DNA from: Silicimonas sp.
GTDB lineage: Bacteria > Pseudomonadota > Alphaproteobacteria > Rhodobacterales > Rhodobacteraceae
Direction: 5' to 3'
NCBI GenBank assembly: GCA_013003245.1
Contig: JABDJX010000248.1
Span: forward strand, 1-41,311
DNA length: 41,311 nt
Shown here: in pieces, positions 1-7,932 of the stretch
Position numbering within the stretch: the first letter of the stretch is position 1
How the letters are laid out: every line of letters begins with the position of its first letter
The notes under the pieces: generated by a model
What the model was told of the DNA's origin: nothing
The model's database searches: none
Seen by the model: only the letters and a program-made list of their open reading frames with translations
Position numbers and translations under genes: made by a program

Positions 1-200
1 ACATCGGTAGGGCAGTGAGCGTCCAGCTTGAGGACGCGCTCCAGATCGTGGTGACCATGCGGTCGCCTGTAGGGCCGGAGGCAAAAAGCTCCATGCCGAC
101 GTAGGCTACGCCCATCAAGGCGAGGCCAACCCAAACTCCAGAGCCTAGGAGCGTGAAGAGCACGAACAGGAAAAGGACAATGACGTAGGCTTGATCCATG
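1..200 (-). CDS. TRAP transporter large permease (DctM family), N-terminal part
   Basis: This is the first 66 residues of a DctM-type protein; the rest runs off the left edge of the window. DctM is the large membrane subunit that couples sodium-driven import to delivery by the periplasmic DctP protein. The visible part begins with a hydrophobic segment (about residues 4-30), then a short loop and the start of a second segment, as expected for the family. Its ATG lies 3 bp after the dctQ stop codon, so the two membrane subunits are translationally linked. The assignment rests on the short N-terminus plus the adjacent dctQ and dctP genes. The substrate cannot be read from this piece. Confidence 0.85.
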
Positions 201-203
201 CTG

Positions 204-725
204 CTATTCCGCCTGTGTGTCGGTGACATCGCGGATGATGCGATGTTTGCCGGTTATCAAAAGGGTGATCAGATTGTCGGTCAGTGCGATGGCCAGAATG
301 ATCATGCCGACGAACATCGCGGATTGCGGGATCCACAGCGGCGTGGCGTCCTGACCCTGGCTGACATCGTTGAATTTGATCGCAAAGCCCAGCATGCGGT
401 AGGTGAAGTACGCGACGTACCACGCAACGGCAGTGCCGATGGCGAAACACCAGACCTCAAGAAACCATTTAGCGCGCTTTCCCAGTGCGTTCAGCACGAT
501 TGAGACGCGGATGTGGCTGCCTTTGTTGAGCGCATTGGCAAAGGCGAGAAAGGAGGCGGCTGCCATTGCATAACCTGCGTAATCGGGCGCGCCGGGGAAT
601 ACCTCGCCAGTCCAGCGGGCCAGCATTTGGATGACAATCAAAAAGAGGATGGCGATCAGGCAGATGCCTGCCAGCACACCGGCGGCGGTATAGAGGAAGT
701 CGAGGGATTTTCTAAGTGCTGACAT
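204..725 (-). CDS. TRAP transporter small permease (DctQ family)
   Basis: A 173-residue integral membrane protein with four hydrophobic segments (about residues 10-33, 45-65, 85-108 and 125-150), the size and topology of DctQ subunits that dock with DctM in the inner membrane. The reading frame is open further upstream, but the ATG at 725 gives the family's usual short cytoplasmic N-terminus; a longer start would add 75 non-hydrophobic residues encoded inside the preceding gene. The start overlaps the end of the preceding unknown gene by 14 bp, and its stop is 3 bp before dctM, so it belongs to a tightly coupled operon. Substrate is inferred only from context. Confidence 0.88.
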   Translation of the reverse strand: MSALRKSLDFLYTAAGVLAGICLIAILFLIVIQMLARWTGEVFPGAPDYAGYAMAAASFLAFANALNKGSHIRVSIVLNALGKRAKWFLEVWCFAIGTAVAWYVAYFTYRMLGFAIKFNDVSQGQDATPLWIPQSAMFVGMIILAIALTDNLITLLITGKHRIIRDVTDTQAE

Positions 726-1203
726 TGGTAACTCGCGCTTTAGGGTTTCCCGAGAGCCGTTTGGGATGTCGGAGTGCGTGTTTGAAATCTGCTCGAGAGA
801 TGAAAGGCCACGCTGCGAAATCGCCTGCGGCAAAAAAACGCTTCGCACGGCCGCGACCGCCGAAAAGGAAGATGCGTTTGTGGATTTCACTTTGGTTTGC
901 CCAGCCCGGACTCCCTCGTTTTGGCCAGAGATAGGGGCAGTTGCCGTCAAGAAACAGAATCCACCTCAAAGCCTCGCGTGTTTCTGCTGGACGCATCGCA
1001 TGGGCACCTTTCAATTCCGGGGCGCCATCCGAATACAGACACCAAGCTGTGGAATAGACTGCCTCGATCGCTGGATCTTCGGAAATTGGCTGGTCATTTT
1101 CGAAATCATCGCTGGTGATCTTGCCGCTGATCAGGCGGCGCAGATCGGACGCGACCCGGTTGCGCGCGCGCCTGTCGACACAGTATTTCTGTTGAACACT
1201 CAT
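712..1203 (-). CDS. Conserved-looking protein of unknown function between dctP and dctQ
   Basis: A 163-residue soluble protein with no signal peptide or membrane segment. The N-terminal half starts with a basic, helical-looking stretch (motif DRRARN, about residues 11-16), followed by acidic ISEDPAIE and a Trp/Tyr-rich WCLYSD segment. The middle has RWILFLDGN and YLWP, and the C-terminus has WPFISRADF. This layout resembles a family of hypothetical proteins with a Y-x-WP and a later WPF motif that I recall but cannot name. The ATG at 1203 is used because the in-frame upstream extension would run into the hairpin behind dctP. It overlaps dctQ by 14 bp, so it is co-transcribed with the TRAP genes. 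Its role is unknown; I do not assign a function. Confidence 0.65.
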   Translation of the reverse strand: MSVQQKYCVDRRARNRVASDLRRLISGKITSDDFENDQPISEDPAIEAVYSTAWCLYSDGAPELKGAHAMRPAETREALRWILFLDGNCPYLWPKRGSPGWANQSEIHKRIFLFGGRGRAKRFFAAGDFAAWPFISRADFKHALRHPKRLSGNPKARVTNVST

Positions 1204-1211
1204 GACTTGAA

Positions 1212-1236
1212 GTGCGGAGCCGCATAGGCTCCGCAC
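1212..1236 (-). terminator. Intercistronic hairpin after dctP (attenuator or RNA-stabilising stem)
   Basis: A perfect 10-bp GC-rich stem (GTGCGGAGCC at 1212-1221 pairing with 1227-1236) with a 5-base loop lies 7 bp after the dctP stop and 8 bp before the next start codon. No T-run follows on the minus strand, so it is more likely a 3'-end stabiliser or partial attenuator than a full terminator. Such stems often keep the binding-protein mRNA more abundant than the permease mRNA. Confidence 0.7.
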
Positions 1237-1243
1237 CATTTTC

Positions 1244-2239
1244 TTATTTCATCGCCTTATATGCATCGAGGATGGCAGCCCCATCTTCACCGGCGTTTTC
1301 AAGCCACTCAGCGGCCATCGTCTCGCCGATCACTTTCAGCTCTTCAACCAGTGCGTCGCCTGCCGGACCAACGGTCATGCCGCCCTCGGCCAAACCGTCC
1401 ATGGTGAATTGCGTGTAGGCCTTCGACGCCTCCAGGCCTTCGGCAGCGGCTGTTTCGGCGCAAGCGGTGATCGCAGCCTTGTTTTCGTCTGATACGTCAG
1501 CCCAAGTGTCGTTGTTCACCATCACATAGTTGCGCGGCAGCCAGCCATTAACTTCGTAGAAGTGCGACAGGGACTCCCACACCTTGCGGTCATATCCCGT
1601 GGCACCGGATGAGATCATTGCTTCAGCTACGCCGGTGGCAAAAGCCTGTGAAATCTCGGCTGCCTCGATGGTGACCGGCAACATGCCCGTCAATTCAGCA
1701 AACCGCGAGGTGGCGTTGTTGTAGGAGCGGAACTTGATGCCTTCCATATCGGCAACCGCGTTCACTTCTCTGTCAAAGTAAAGCCCTTGTGGCGGCCAGG
1801 GAACCGAGTAGAGCACTGTCAAGTTCTGCTCATCCAGAAGCTCGCCGATCTTGGCAGAGGCGGCTTTGTTCAGCATCTCGGCATCGTCAAAGGACGTGGC
1901 AAGGAAAGGCACGTTGTCAAAGCCAAAGACCGCATTTTCGTTTTGGTGTCCCGAGAGCAGACGCTCGCCAATTGGCACCTGGCCGGTCTGGATCGCGCGC
2001 TTGATGTCTGCCCCTTTGAAGAGTGAGCCACCGGGATGCACGGTGATATCAATCGCGCCACCGGTGCCTTCACGCACGCAGTCAGCAAACTTCACGCCGT
2101 TTTCGGAATGGAAATTTGACGCGGAATAAGCCATCGGCATATCCCATTTTTGCGCATGGCCATCAGCCAAGGCTGGCGCTGCGGCTGTGGTTGCCAGCGC
2201 GGTGGCCATCATGAGTGTTGTCAGTTTTTTCATTTTCAT
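1244..2239 (-). CDS. TRAP transporter periplasmic substrate-binding protein (DctP family)
   Basis: A 331-residue protein with a clear Sec signal peptide: basic MKMKK, a hydrophobic core and an ALA cleavage site near residue 25. The mature part has the DctP/DctM-system fold order, including the GEFLL-like region (here GERLLSGHQ), the central GIKFRSYNN segment and the Arg that usually contacts the ligand carboxylate (FRSYNN, about residue 171). It binds the ligand in the periplasm and hands it to DctQM. It follows dadA by 36 bp and is separated from downstream genes by a hairpin. Binding of a carboxylate-bearing ligand is expected from the family; a D-amino acid or its keto acid is only inferred from dadA and the racemase. 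Confidence 0.92.
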   Translation of the reverse strand: MKMKKLTTLMMATALATTAAAPALADGHAQKWDMPMAYSASNFHSENGVKFADCVREGTGGAIDITVHPGGSLFKGADIKRAIQTGQVPIGERLLSGHQNENAVFGFDNVPFLATSFDDAEMLNKAASAKIGELLDEQNLTVLYSVPWPPQGLYFDREVNAVADMEGIKFRSYNNATSRFAELTGMLPVTIEAAEISQAFATGVAEAMISSGATGYDRKVWESLSHFYEVNGWLPRNYVMVNNDTWADVSDENKAAITACAETAAAEGLEASKAYTQFTMDGLAEGGMTVGPAGDALVEELKVIGETMAAEWLENAGEDGAAILDAYKAMK

Positions 2240-2275
2240 CTCTCCCAGTTGAAAAATCGTCGGGTTTTCCCGGTG

Positions 2276-3535
2276 TTATGCCGCAAAGCGTGCAGGCGAA
2301 TAGGGGGCAAGGTCAATGTTTGGATTACGCTTGCTGATCAGTTGCGCCAGCAAACGCCCGGTTTTTGGGCCTCCGGTTAGGCCAACATGGTCATGACCGA
2401 AGCCGAGATAGGCACCTTTGAGCCCCGGTGCCTCTCCAATAAGCGGGATCGAATCAGAGATTGATGGACGATGCCCCATCCATTCGCGGGTCTCTTTCCA
2501 CGTCAGGCCGGGGATCGCGTCGCGAATGTTTCGTTCCAAAAGAGCGAAGGGCGCGCGCGATCTAGGCGCATCAAGTCCGCCGAATTCAACCACACCCGCC
2601 AGACGAAGACGGCCATCCATTGGTGTGGCGACAAATTTGCCTTCGGCGATCATTACGGGGGCACGCGGCATCACAGATGGCTCCCAAAGCTCAAGATGAT
2701 ACCCGCGCTCGCTTTCCAACGGCACGTTGAGACCCAGCTTTTTGGCGAGCGGTCCAGACCATGCACCCGTGGCAACAACGGCAGCATCGCACGCAACGGT
2801 CTCACCACCGACCCGCACGCCAGTGACTGCGCCGTTCGCTCGCACAATGTCGCTGACATCGCCAATCAGGAGCTTTGCGCCCTGCAACGTGGCATATGAC
2901 GCAAGGTCTTTCACATATTGACCGGGATCGGCGATGCGCCCGTGATTTTCCATCTTGGTGGCAAAGCCAAATTTCGGATGGAAGCAGGGGTCAAAGTCGG
3001 TGAATGCCTTGCCTTCCAGCGTCTCCCACGTGAAGCCGTTCTGTGCGCGGACGTTCCAGCCAAAAGCGTCGCTGTCGAAATGCGGGCGGTCGCGGTAAAC
3101 GTAAAGGTAATCAGAGGGCCTGATCCACTTTTCGGCCCCGGTACCCGCGGCCAAGGCCTGATGATCGGCAAGGCTGTCACCGATAATGGGCGTCAGGGCC
3201 GCGGCGCGTTTATGGACAGCATCGGCGTTTGCCGTGCGCATGTACTTGATCAGCCAAGGTGCGAGTTTGGGCAGATAGGACCACTTCATGAAAAGCGGCT
3301 GGTTTGGGTCAAACAACATCTGTGGTGCTTTTTTTAACAAACCCGGCACGGTGACGGGGACGACCGCGCAAGAGGCCAGCACACCACCGTTGCCAAAGCT
3401 CGTGCCTTCAGCGGGGCCCTTCTTGTCGATCAGGATCACGTCATGGCCGTCGCGAAGGCACCAGATCGCGGTTGAGACGCCAACAATACCCGCACCAATG
3501 ATGGCGACGGTGCGCTTGGCTTCGATTTGTGACAT
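2276..3535 (-). CDS. FAD-dependent D-amino-acid dehydrogenase-like oxidoreductase (DadA family)
   Basis: A 419-residue DAO-fold flavoprotein. The N-terminus has the dinucleotide-binding GAGIVG at residues 14-19, followed by an acidic strand end (LIDKKGP) and the EGTSFGNGG segment typical of DadA. The C-terminal end has GFGHDHVGLTGGPKTGRLLAQLI, also typical of the FAD-binding end of this family. DadA enzymes oxidise D-amino acids to 2-oxo acids and ammonia, passing electrons to the respiratory chain. Length is normal. It leads the minus-strand operon dadA-dctP-unknown-dctQ-dctM and diverges from a racemase gene 74 bp away, which supports amino-acid work. The exact substrate (D-Ala, another D-amino acid, or an imino acid such as hydroxyproline) is not determined. 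Confidence 0.85.
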   Translation of the reverse strand: MSQIEAKRTVAIIGAGIVGVSTAIWCLRDGHDVILIDKKGPAEGTSFGNGGVLASCAVVPVTVPGLLKKAPQMLFDPNQPLFMKWSYLPKLAPWLIKYMRTANADAVHKRAAALTPIIGDSLADHQALAAGTGAEKWIRPSDYLYVYRDRPHFDSDAFGWNVRAQNGFTWETLEGKAFTDFDPCFHPKFGFATKMENHGRIADPGQYVKDLASYATLQGAKLLIGDVSDIVRANGAVTGVRVGGETVACDAAVVATGAWSGPLAKKLGLNVPLESERGYHLELWEPSVMPRAPVMIAEGKFVATPMDGRLRLAGVVEFGGLDAPRSRAPFALLERNIRDAIPGLTWKETREWMGHRPSISDSIPLIGEAPGLKGAYLGFGHDHVGLTGGPKTGRLLAQLISKRNPNIDLAPYSPARFAA

Positions 3536-3609
3536 CCCGCTTTACCCCGTGCCCCGCATGGGCTTTCCTTCCAGGTGCACAAAAGCCGTAAGGGACGACG
3601 AGGGCAAGC

Positions 3610-4290
3610 ATGGATAATTCGGCATCAATTGGAATCCTGATGCTCTCGTCTCATTTCCCGCGCATTCCGGGAGACATGGGGAATGCTCAGACATGGGATT
3701 TCCCGGTTGTGTATCGTGTCGTGCGTCATGCGTCGCCGGATCAGGTGGTTCTCAAGGGGGCGGAAGGCCTTTTGCCAGTTTTCATTGCAGCCGCGAAAGA
3801 GCTTGAGGCCGAAGGGGTTGCCGCGATCACCACGACTTGTGGGTTTTTGTGCACTTTTCAGCAGGACTTGGCAAAGGCGGTTTCTGTTCCTGTCGTTACC
3901 TCGTCGCTTTTTCAGGTCGCAAGCATCAATGCCTTGCTGCCGCCCGGAAAACGGGCCGGGGTTCTGACGATTTCGGCCGATAGCCTTTCAGAAGCCCACC
4001 TGAAGGCGGCGGGTGTTCCGGAAGGAACCCCAATCAGCGCGCCAAAAGGGCATTTTGTCGATGTCATTTTGAACGATCAGGCCGAGATGGATGTCTTGCA
4101 GGCCGAGTCGGAGAATGTAGAGGCGGCCCAATTATTGGTGAGAAACAACCCCAGCGTTGCGGCGATTGTTTTAGAGTGCACGAATATGACTCCATACACC
4201 AGAGCGATTGGGAAGGCCGTGAATCTTCCCATATTTTCAGCTGTTTCTTACATAAAATGGCTTCAGGGGTCTCTTGCTTTCAAACAGTAG
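3610..4290 (+). CDS. Aspartate/glutamate racemase family protein
   Basis: A 226-residue cytoplasmic protein of the Asp/Glu/hydantoin racemase superfamily. These cofactor-independent enzymes use two cysteines as acid and base; here they are C77 in TTTCGF and C190 in VLECTNM, both in their usual places. The N-terminus is MLSSHFPRIPGDMGN, and the GDMGN segment is typical of the branch close to hydantoin racemase and maleate isomerase relatives. The ATG follows GAGGG with a 5-base spacer. It diverges from the dadA-TRAP operon. A racemase beside a D-amino-acid dehydrogenase suggests conversion between stereoisomers before oxidation. Substrate is unproven; some members act as hydantoin racemases or decarboxylases. 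Confidence 0.82.
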   Translation: MDNSASIGILMLSSHFPRIPGDMGNAQTWDFPVVYRVVRHASPDQVVLKGAEGLLPVFIAAAKELEAEGVAAITTTCGFLCTFQQDLAKAVSVPVVTSSLFQVASINALLPPGKRAGVLTISADSLSEAHLKAAGVPEGTPISAPKGHFVDVILNDQAEMDVLQAESENVEAAQLLVRNNPSVAAIVLECTNMTPYTRAIGKAVNLPIFSAVSYIKWLQGSLAFKQ

Positions 4291-4301
4291 GAGGCTGATA
4301 C

Positions 4302-4328
4302 ATGAACGCTGTTCAAAAAAATTGTTGA
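4302..4328 (+). other. Possible 8-codon leader peptide with strong Shine-Dalgarno
   Basis: A perfect AGGAGG (4289-4294) stands 7 bases before an ATG that opens only eight codons (MNAVQKNC) before TGA. The preceding racemase stop codon abuts the Shine-Dalgarno. Such an optimal ribosome site on a tiny frame could be a regulatory leader or the relic of a lost downstream gene. Adding or removing one base in the A7 run at 4315-4321 does not open a recognisable protein, so a simple frameshift is not supported. Confidence 0.35.
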
Positions 4329-4370
4329 ATGGCGCATGGCGGCATGCTATCCGTTTGTGAACAATGTTCA
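4303..4370. promoter_or_regulatory. Pair of TGAAC-N3-GTTCA dyads (candidate operators)
   Basis: Two near-identical inverted repeats, TGAACGCTGTTCA (4303-4315) and TGAACAATGTTCA (4358-4370), lie in the 95-bp gap before the membrane-protein gene, with centres 55 bp apart (about five helical turns). Each is also a T-N11-A site of the LysR kind. The repeated word and helical phasing suggest binding of one dimeric regulator at both sites. No regulator gene lies immediately next to them. Confidence 0.5.
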
Positions 4371-4385
4371 TAATGGAGAGTTGCA

Positions 4386-5576
4386 TTGCCCCACGTGGTC
4401 GACACACAAAGCCTTGTCGCGGAAAGCTGGATCACGCACGAACAGGCAGCAGAAATTGCGCGCCGTTCGCGGGAAACGATGGTTTCGCTTGCCGTTAATG
4501 CCGTCCTTTGCGCTGGTATTCTTGCCGCAACCTTTGGTTTGATCTTTTGGCTGGCCGATGCCTTGGCTGTCGCTGCCGCGGGAGGCATCTTTTTGGCTGC
4601 AGGCGCGGGTGTCCTGACCAGGGCAAGTGCGCTTTACCGTATGCTGGGAAATGCCGGAGCCCTCGTGGGTGCGGGCATGCTGGTCGGTGGAGCCGGATCT
4701 GAATTGGTCGACAATTTCCGCGACATTGCAGAACCGATCATGATTTTTGGCGGTCTGGCAATTTCAGCCGCCAGTGTCTGGATGTTCTCACGCGGTCCCG
4801 ATGTGCTTCGGTTCTGCTCTGGTGCCGTGATGCTCTTCGGTCTGGCAATGCATATCTCAGGCTTGGGCATGGCCGTGTCAGACATTGAAGGGCTGATGCG
4901 CGCGGTTTTCCTTGGATATGTCGCCTTGCTGGTAGCCGCTGCGGGCACGCTGCTGAACGTGCGCTTCGTGACGGCGCTCGCCATCGTGCCTTTTGCGCAA
5001 ATGTTAGACACTGGCACGTCCTATTTTCACGCGGCTTATGTCTTTTACTCGCCGGAATCGACCCTGACGATCCTGCAAATGGCGGCTTTGGTTGGTGCTT
5101 GCGCCTGGGCTGCCACCAAGTTGTCAGAACGCTACGCGCGCCACACTGGCATCCTCGCAGTTATGGGAATCGTCGTCGGTAACCTTGCGTTTCTTGTCGG
5201 CTCGCTTTGGGGCGACCATGTGGGGATTTCGCTGGCCAGTGGTGCGCCGGTTTGGGAAAAGGGCTTGGATTATGATGCCTGGCGCGAGGTGCGCGAGGCA
5301 TGGGAAGCGCAGTTTTTTCATATCTCGGAGCACGTCTTCACCATCGCGTGGGGCATCCTGCTTGCTGCGGGTGCATTCTGGACAGCACACGCCAACAAGC
5401 GCGGCCTTTTCAACGCGACGATGACCTTTGCCGGCATCCACGCCTACACGCAACTTTTCGAGACAATGTCAGACGAACCCATGGCATGGGCTATCGGTGG
5501 GTTGGCCGCCATTCCCGCTGCATGGGGAATGTGGAGATTTAACCAGTATCTCGCCGCGAGAGCAGCGGCGAGTTAG
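4386..5576 (+). CDS. Polytopic membrane protein of unknown function
   Basis: A 396-residue protein with about 40 cytoplasmic N-terminal residues (including WITHEQAAEIARRSRE) followed by roughly ten hydrophobic segments. The N-terminal short helix that precedes a multi-TM body recalls DUF2157-like proteins, but I cannot confirm the family. The start is TTG at 4386, chosen because GGAGAG (4375-4380) lies 5 bases before it and an in-frame stop at 4371 closes the frame; a GTG at 4395 is the alternative. It has its own candidate operators upstream and a strong terminator downstream, so it is probably monocistronic. A hydrophilic loop (about residues 292-320) contains WREVREAWEAQFFHISEH. No transport or catalytic motif is visible. 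Confidence 0.8.
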   Translation: MPHVVDTQSLVAESWITHEQAAEIARRSRETMVSLAVNAVLCAGILAATFGLIFWLADALAVAAAGGIFLAAGAGVLTRASALYRMLGNAGALVGAGMLVGGAGSELVDNFRDIAEPIMIFGGLAISAASVWMFSRGPDVLRFCSGAVMLFGLAMHISGLGMAVSDIEGLMRAVFLGYVALLVAAAGTLLNVRFVTALAIVPFAQMLDTGTSYFHAAYVFYSPESTLTILQMAALVGACAWAATKLSERYARHTGILAVMGIVVGNLAFLVGSLWGDHVGISLASGAPVWEKGLDYDAWREVREAWEAQFFHISEHVFTIAWGILLAAGAFWTAHANKRGLFNATMTFAGIHAYTQLFETMSDEPMAWAIGGLAAIPAAWGMWRFNQYLAARAAAS

Positions 5577-5584
5577 GGTGCCAG

Positions 5585-5625
5585 TGGGTCGGCGGCACAC
5601 GCCCCGTGCGCCGACCCAATTTTTT
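5585..5625 (+). terminator. Rho-independent terminator after the membrane-protein gene
   Basis: A 10-bp GC-rich stem (TGGGTCGGCG at 5585-5594 with CGCCGACCCA at 5609-5618), extended by a CAC/GTG inner helix across one bulged G, is followed by AATTTTTT on the plus strand. It begins 8 bp after the stop codon at 5576 and is the clearest intrinsic terminator in the window. Confidence 0.88.
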
Positions 5626-5706
5626 CTCTCTTGATCGCGCGCTATTTCACTTGTCGAGCACGTGATTTTTCGTCAAATGGCGCTTGCTCACAAGGAGATT
5701 GGCAAG

Positions 5707-6792
5707 ATGATCACAAAGCTTTTTCCAATGGCGGCTGTGGCCGCGCTAAGCATCACGTCAGCATTTGCGGATGAGGTGCGGGTTTATAACTGGTCGGACT
5801 ACATCGACGAAAGTCTTTTGGCTAAGTTCGAGGAAGAGACCGGGATCAAGCTGATTTATGACGTCTTTGATTCAAACGAGTTGCTAGAGACGAAAATGCT
5901 CGCAGGTGGTTCTGGTTATGACATCGTCGTGCCGACGGGCGATTTTCTTGAGCGTCAGATACAGGCAGGCGCGTTTCAGCCGCTTGATTATTCGAAACTA
6001 CCAAACGCTGAGAACCTCTGGAGCGTAATCAAAGAGCGCACAGCCGTTCATGACCCGGACAATACGTACGCCATCAATTATATGTGGGGCACAACGGGGC
6101 TTGCGGTGAATGTAGGCAAAGTGACAGAGTTGCTCGGAGAAGATGCCCCGATCAATTCGCTGGCCTTGGTGTTTGATCCGGCCAACATGGAAAAGCTGGG
6201 TGAGTGCGGTGTGCATTTTCTGGATGCGCCGAACGAGGTCGTCCCGGCGGCGCTGACCTATCTTGGACTTGACCCAAACAGCCGAGATGCGGACGAACTG
6301 CAGCAGGCGGGTGAAGTGATCGCGGCGGTGCGCCCTTACATCACCAAGTTCCACTCGTCCGAATACATCAATGCGCTTGCCAACGGCGAAATTTGCGTGG
6401 CCCTTGGTTGGTCCGGCGACGGTTTGCAAGCCCGCGATCGCGCGGCAGAGGCCGGCAACGGCGTTGAAATTGCCTACAGTGCTCCGGTGGAAGGCGCGCT
6501 CATCTGGTTCGACATGATGGCTATCCCGGCAGACGCGCCAAACCCTGAGGCGGCCCACACTTTCCTGAATTTCATTATGGATGCGCAGAATATGGCGGCA
6601 GCGTCGAACTATGTTTTCTACGCCAACGGCAACAAGGCCGCGCAAGAGTTTCTGGAACCTGATCTGCTGAACGACACAGCCATTTATCCAGACCAGCCGA
6701 CGATGCAGACGCTTTACACCTTCAGCCCCTATGATCCTAAGACGCAGCGTGTGGTCACGCGGATGTGGACAAAAATTAAGTCAGGCACATAG
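5707..6792 (+). CDS. Polyamine-type ABC transporter substrate-binding protein (PotF/PotD family)
   Basis: A 361-residue periplasmic protein with a signal peptide ending in AFA about residue 21 and a mature start DEVRVYNWSDYID, the hallmark of PotF/SpuD-type putrescine/spermidine receptors. Further PotF-like features are the early GYDIVVPTGDFLERQI segment and the late WFDMMAIPADAPN segment, where an aromatic and acidic residues line the polyamine site in known structures. The ATG at 5707 is preceded by AAGGAG; an upstream in-frame ATG at 5662 would put 15 residues before the signal peptide and is rejected. It heads a four-gene operon with the ATPase and two permeases. Putrescine-like ligands are expected from family knowledge; specificity is not proven. 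Confidence 0.92.
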   Translation: MITKLFPMAAVAALSITSAFADEVRVYNWSDYIDESLLAKFEEETGIKLIYDVFDSNELLETKMLAGGSGYDIVVPTGDFLERQIQAGAFQPLDYSKLPNAENLWSVIKERTAVHDPDNTYAINYMWGTTGLAVNVGKVTELLGEDAPINSLALVFDPANMEKLGECGVHFLDAPNEVVPAALTYLGLDPNSRDADELQQAGEVIAAVRPYITKFHSSEYINALANGEICVALGWSGDGLQARDRAAEAGNGVEIAYSAPVEGALIWFDMMAIPADAPNPEAAHTFLNFIMDAQNMAAASNYVFYANGNKAAQEFLEPDLLNDTAIYPDQPTMQTLYTFSPYDPKTQRVVTRMWTKIKSGT

Positions 6793-6813
6793 ACGCCGTG
6801 TTATCAAACGGTG

Positions 6814-7932
6814 ATGGATAATACGCTCGAGCCTTGGGAGATACCTGGCGCCCAGCCCCTGATCGAGGTGCGGGGCGTCACCAAACGGTTCGATGATGTT
6901 CCAGCCGTTGATGACGTGTCACTTGATATCTATCCTGGGGAATTCTTTGCGCTTTTGGGCCCTTCGGGCTGCGGGAAAACAACCCTGATGCGGATGCTGG
7001 CGGGCTTTGAGCAGCCAAGTGTGGGCCACATCTTTATCGACGGCCAGGACATGGCATCGGTGCCGCCCAACCAGCGCGCGGTGAACATGATGTTCCAGTC
7101 CTATGCCCTTTTCCCTCACCTGAGCGTCTGGGACAATATCGCCTTTGGTCTGAAGCGCGAACGGATGCCAAAGGATCGGATCGCGGCGCGCGTGGAGGAG
7201 ATGCTCAAGCTCACGCGGCTGGAGAAATTCGCCCGCCGCAAGCCGCACCAGATCTCTGGCGGTCAACGTCAGCGCGTGGCCTTGGCGCGCGCTTTGGCCA
7301 AGGCGCCGAAACTCTTGCTGCTTGATGAACCCTTGGGCGCTCTCGATAAGAAGCTGCGCCAGGACACTCAATTCGAATTGGTCGATATTCAGGAGTCGAC
7401 CGGCACAACCTTTGTGATCGTCACTCATGATCAGGAAGAAGCGATGACGGTGGCCACTCGCGTCGCGGTCATGGACGAAGGCAAATTGATGCAAGTCGAC
7501 ACGCCCGCGCAAATCTATGAACAGCCGAATTCAGTCTACGTCGCGGACTTCATCGGTGATGTGAACCTGATCGAGGGGCGGGTCTCTGCCGTCTCACCCG
7601 TGACCGAGCTAAGTTGGGGTGAAGGACGGGCACCTGTCGCGGGTCAAGCTGGAGGGGTGTTGTCTCTTGGGGCCTCGGCAACTTTTGCGATACGTCCGGA
7701 AAAAATTGCGATCAGCCGCCATGCGCCAGACACGCGCAACAGGGTTCAGGGAACAGTGCTGGACATTGGCTACTTGGGCAACCTGTCTACCTACCATGTC
7801 GAGGTCGGTAAGGGGTGCGTCATCACCTGCGAAGTGGGCAATCGCTCTCGTCTAAACCGGCGCGACTTCACTTGGGAGGACAAGGTGTGGTTGTCTTGGA
7901 GCGATGACGCCGGACTGGTGTTGCCCTCATGA
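6814..7932 (+). CDS. Polyamine-type ABC transporter ATP-binding protein (PotG/PotA family)
   Basis: A 372-residue cytoplasmic ATPase. It has Walker A GPSGCGKTT, the Q-loop, the signature ISGGQRQRVALARAL, Walker B LLLLDEPLGALD and the H-loop in IVTHDQEEA. The last 120 residues are a TOBE-type regulatory domain, as in PotA/PotG. It powers import through the two permeases encoded next. The start is ATG 6814 or the adjacent in-frame GTG 6811; neither has a strong Shine-Dalgarno, so the choice is by codon. The gene begins 21 bp after the binding-protein stop and its TGA overlaps the next ATG, showing translational coupling. Confidence 0.93.
   Translation: MDNTLEPWEIPGAQPLIEVRGVTKRFDDVPAVDDVSLDIYPGEFFALLGPSGCGKTTLMRMLAGFEQPSVGHIFIDGQDMASVPPNQRAVNMMFQSYALFPHLSVWDNIAFGLKRERMPKDRIAARVEEMLKLTRLEKFARRKPHQISGGQRQRVALARALAKAPKLLLLDEPLGALDKKLRQDTQFELVDIQESTGTTFVIVTHDQEEAMTVATRVAVMDEGKLMQVDTPAQIYEQPNSVYVADFIGDVNLIEGRVSAVSPVTELSWGEGRAPVAGQAGGVLSLGASATFAIRPEKIAISRHAPDTRNRVQGTVLDIGYLGNLSTYHVEVGKGCVITCEVGNRSRLNRRDFTWEDKVWLSWSDDAGLVLPS

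Noticed and set aside
766-1227. Plus-strand ORF opposite the unknown gene in the TRAP operon
   Set aside because: No Shine-Dalgarno, odd composition and full overlap with the minus-strand frame, which has coherent motifs and operon coupling.
4336-4542. Plus-strand frame between the racemase and the membrane protein, as a frameshifted gene continuing the mini-ORF
   Set aside because: Removing one A from the A7 run joins it to the mini-ORF, but the product resembles nothing and soon overlaps the coherent membrane-protein frame.
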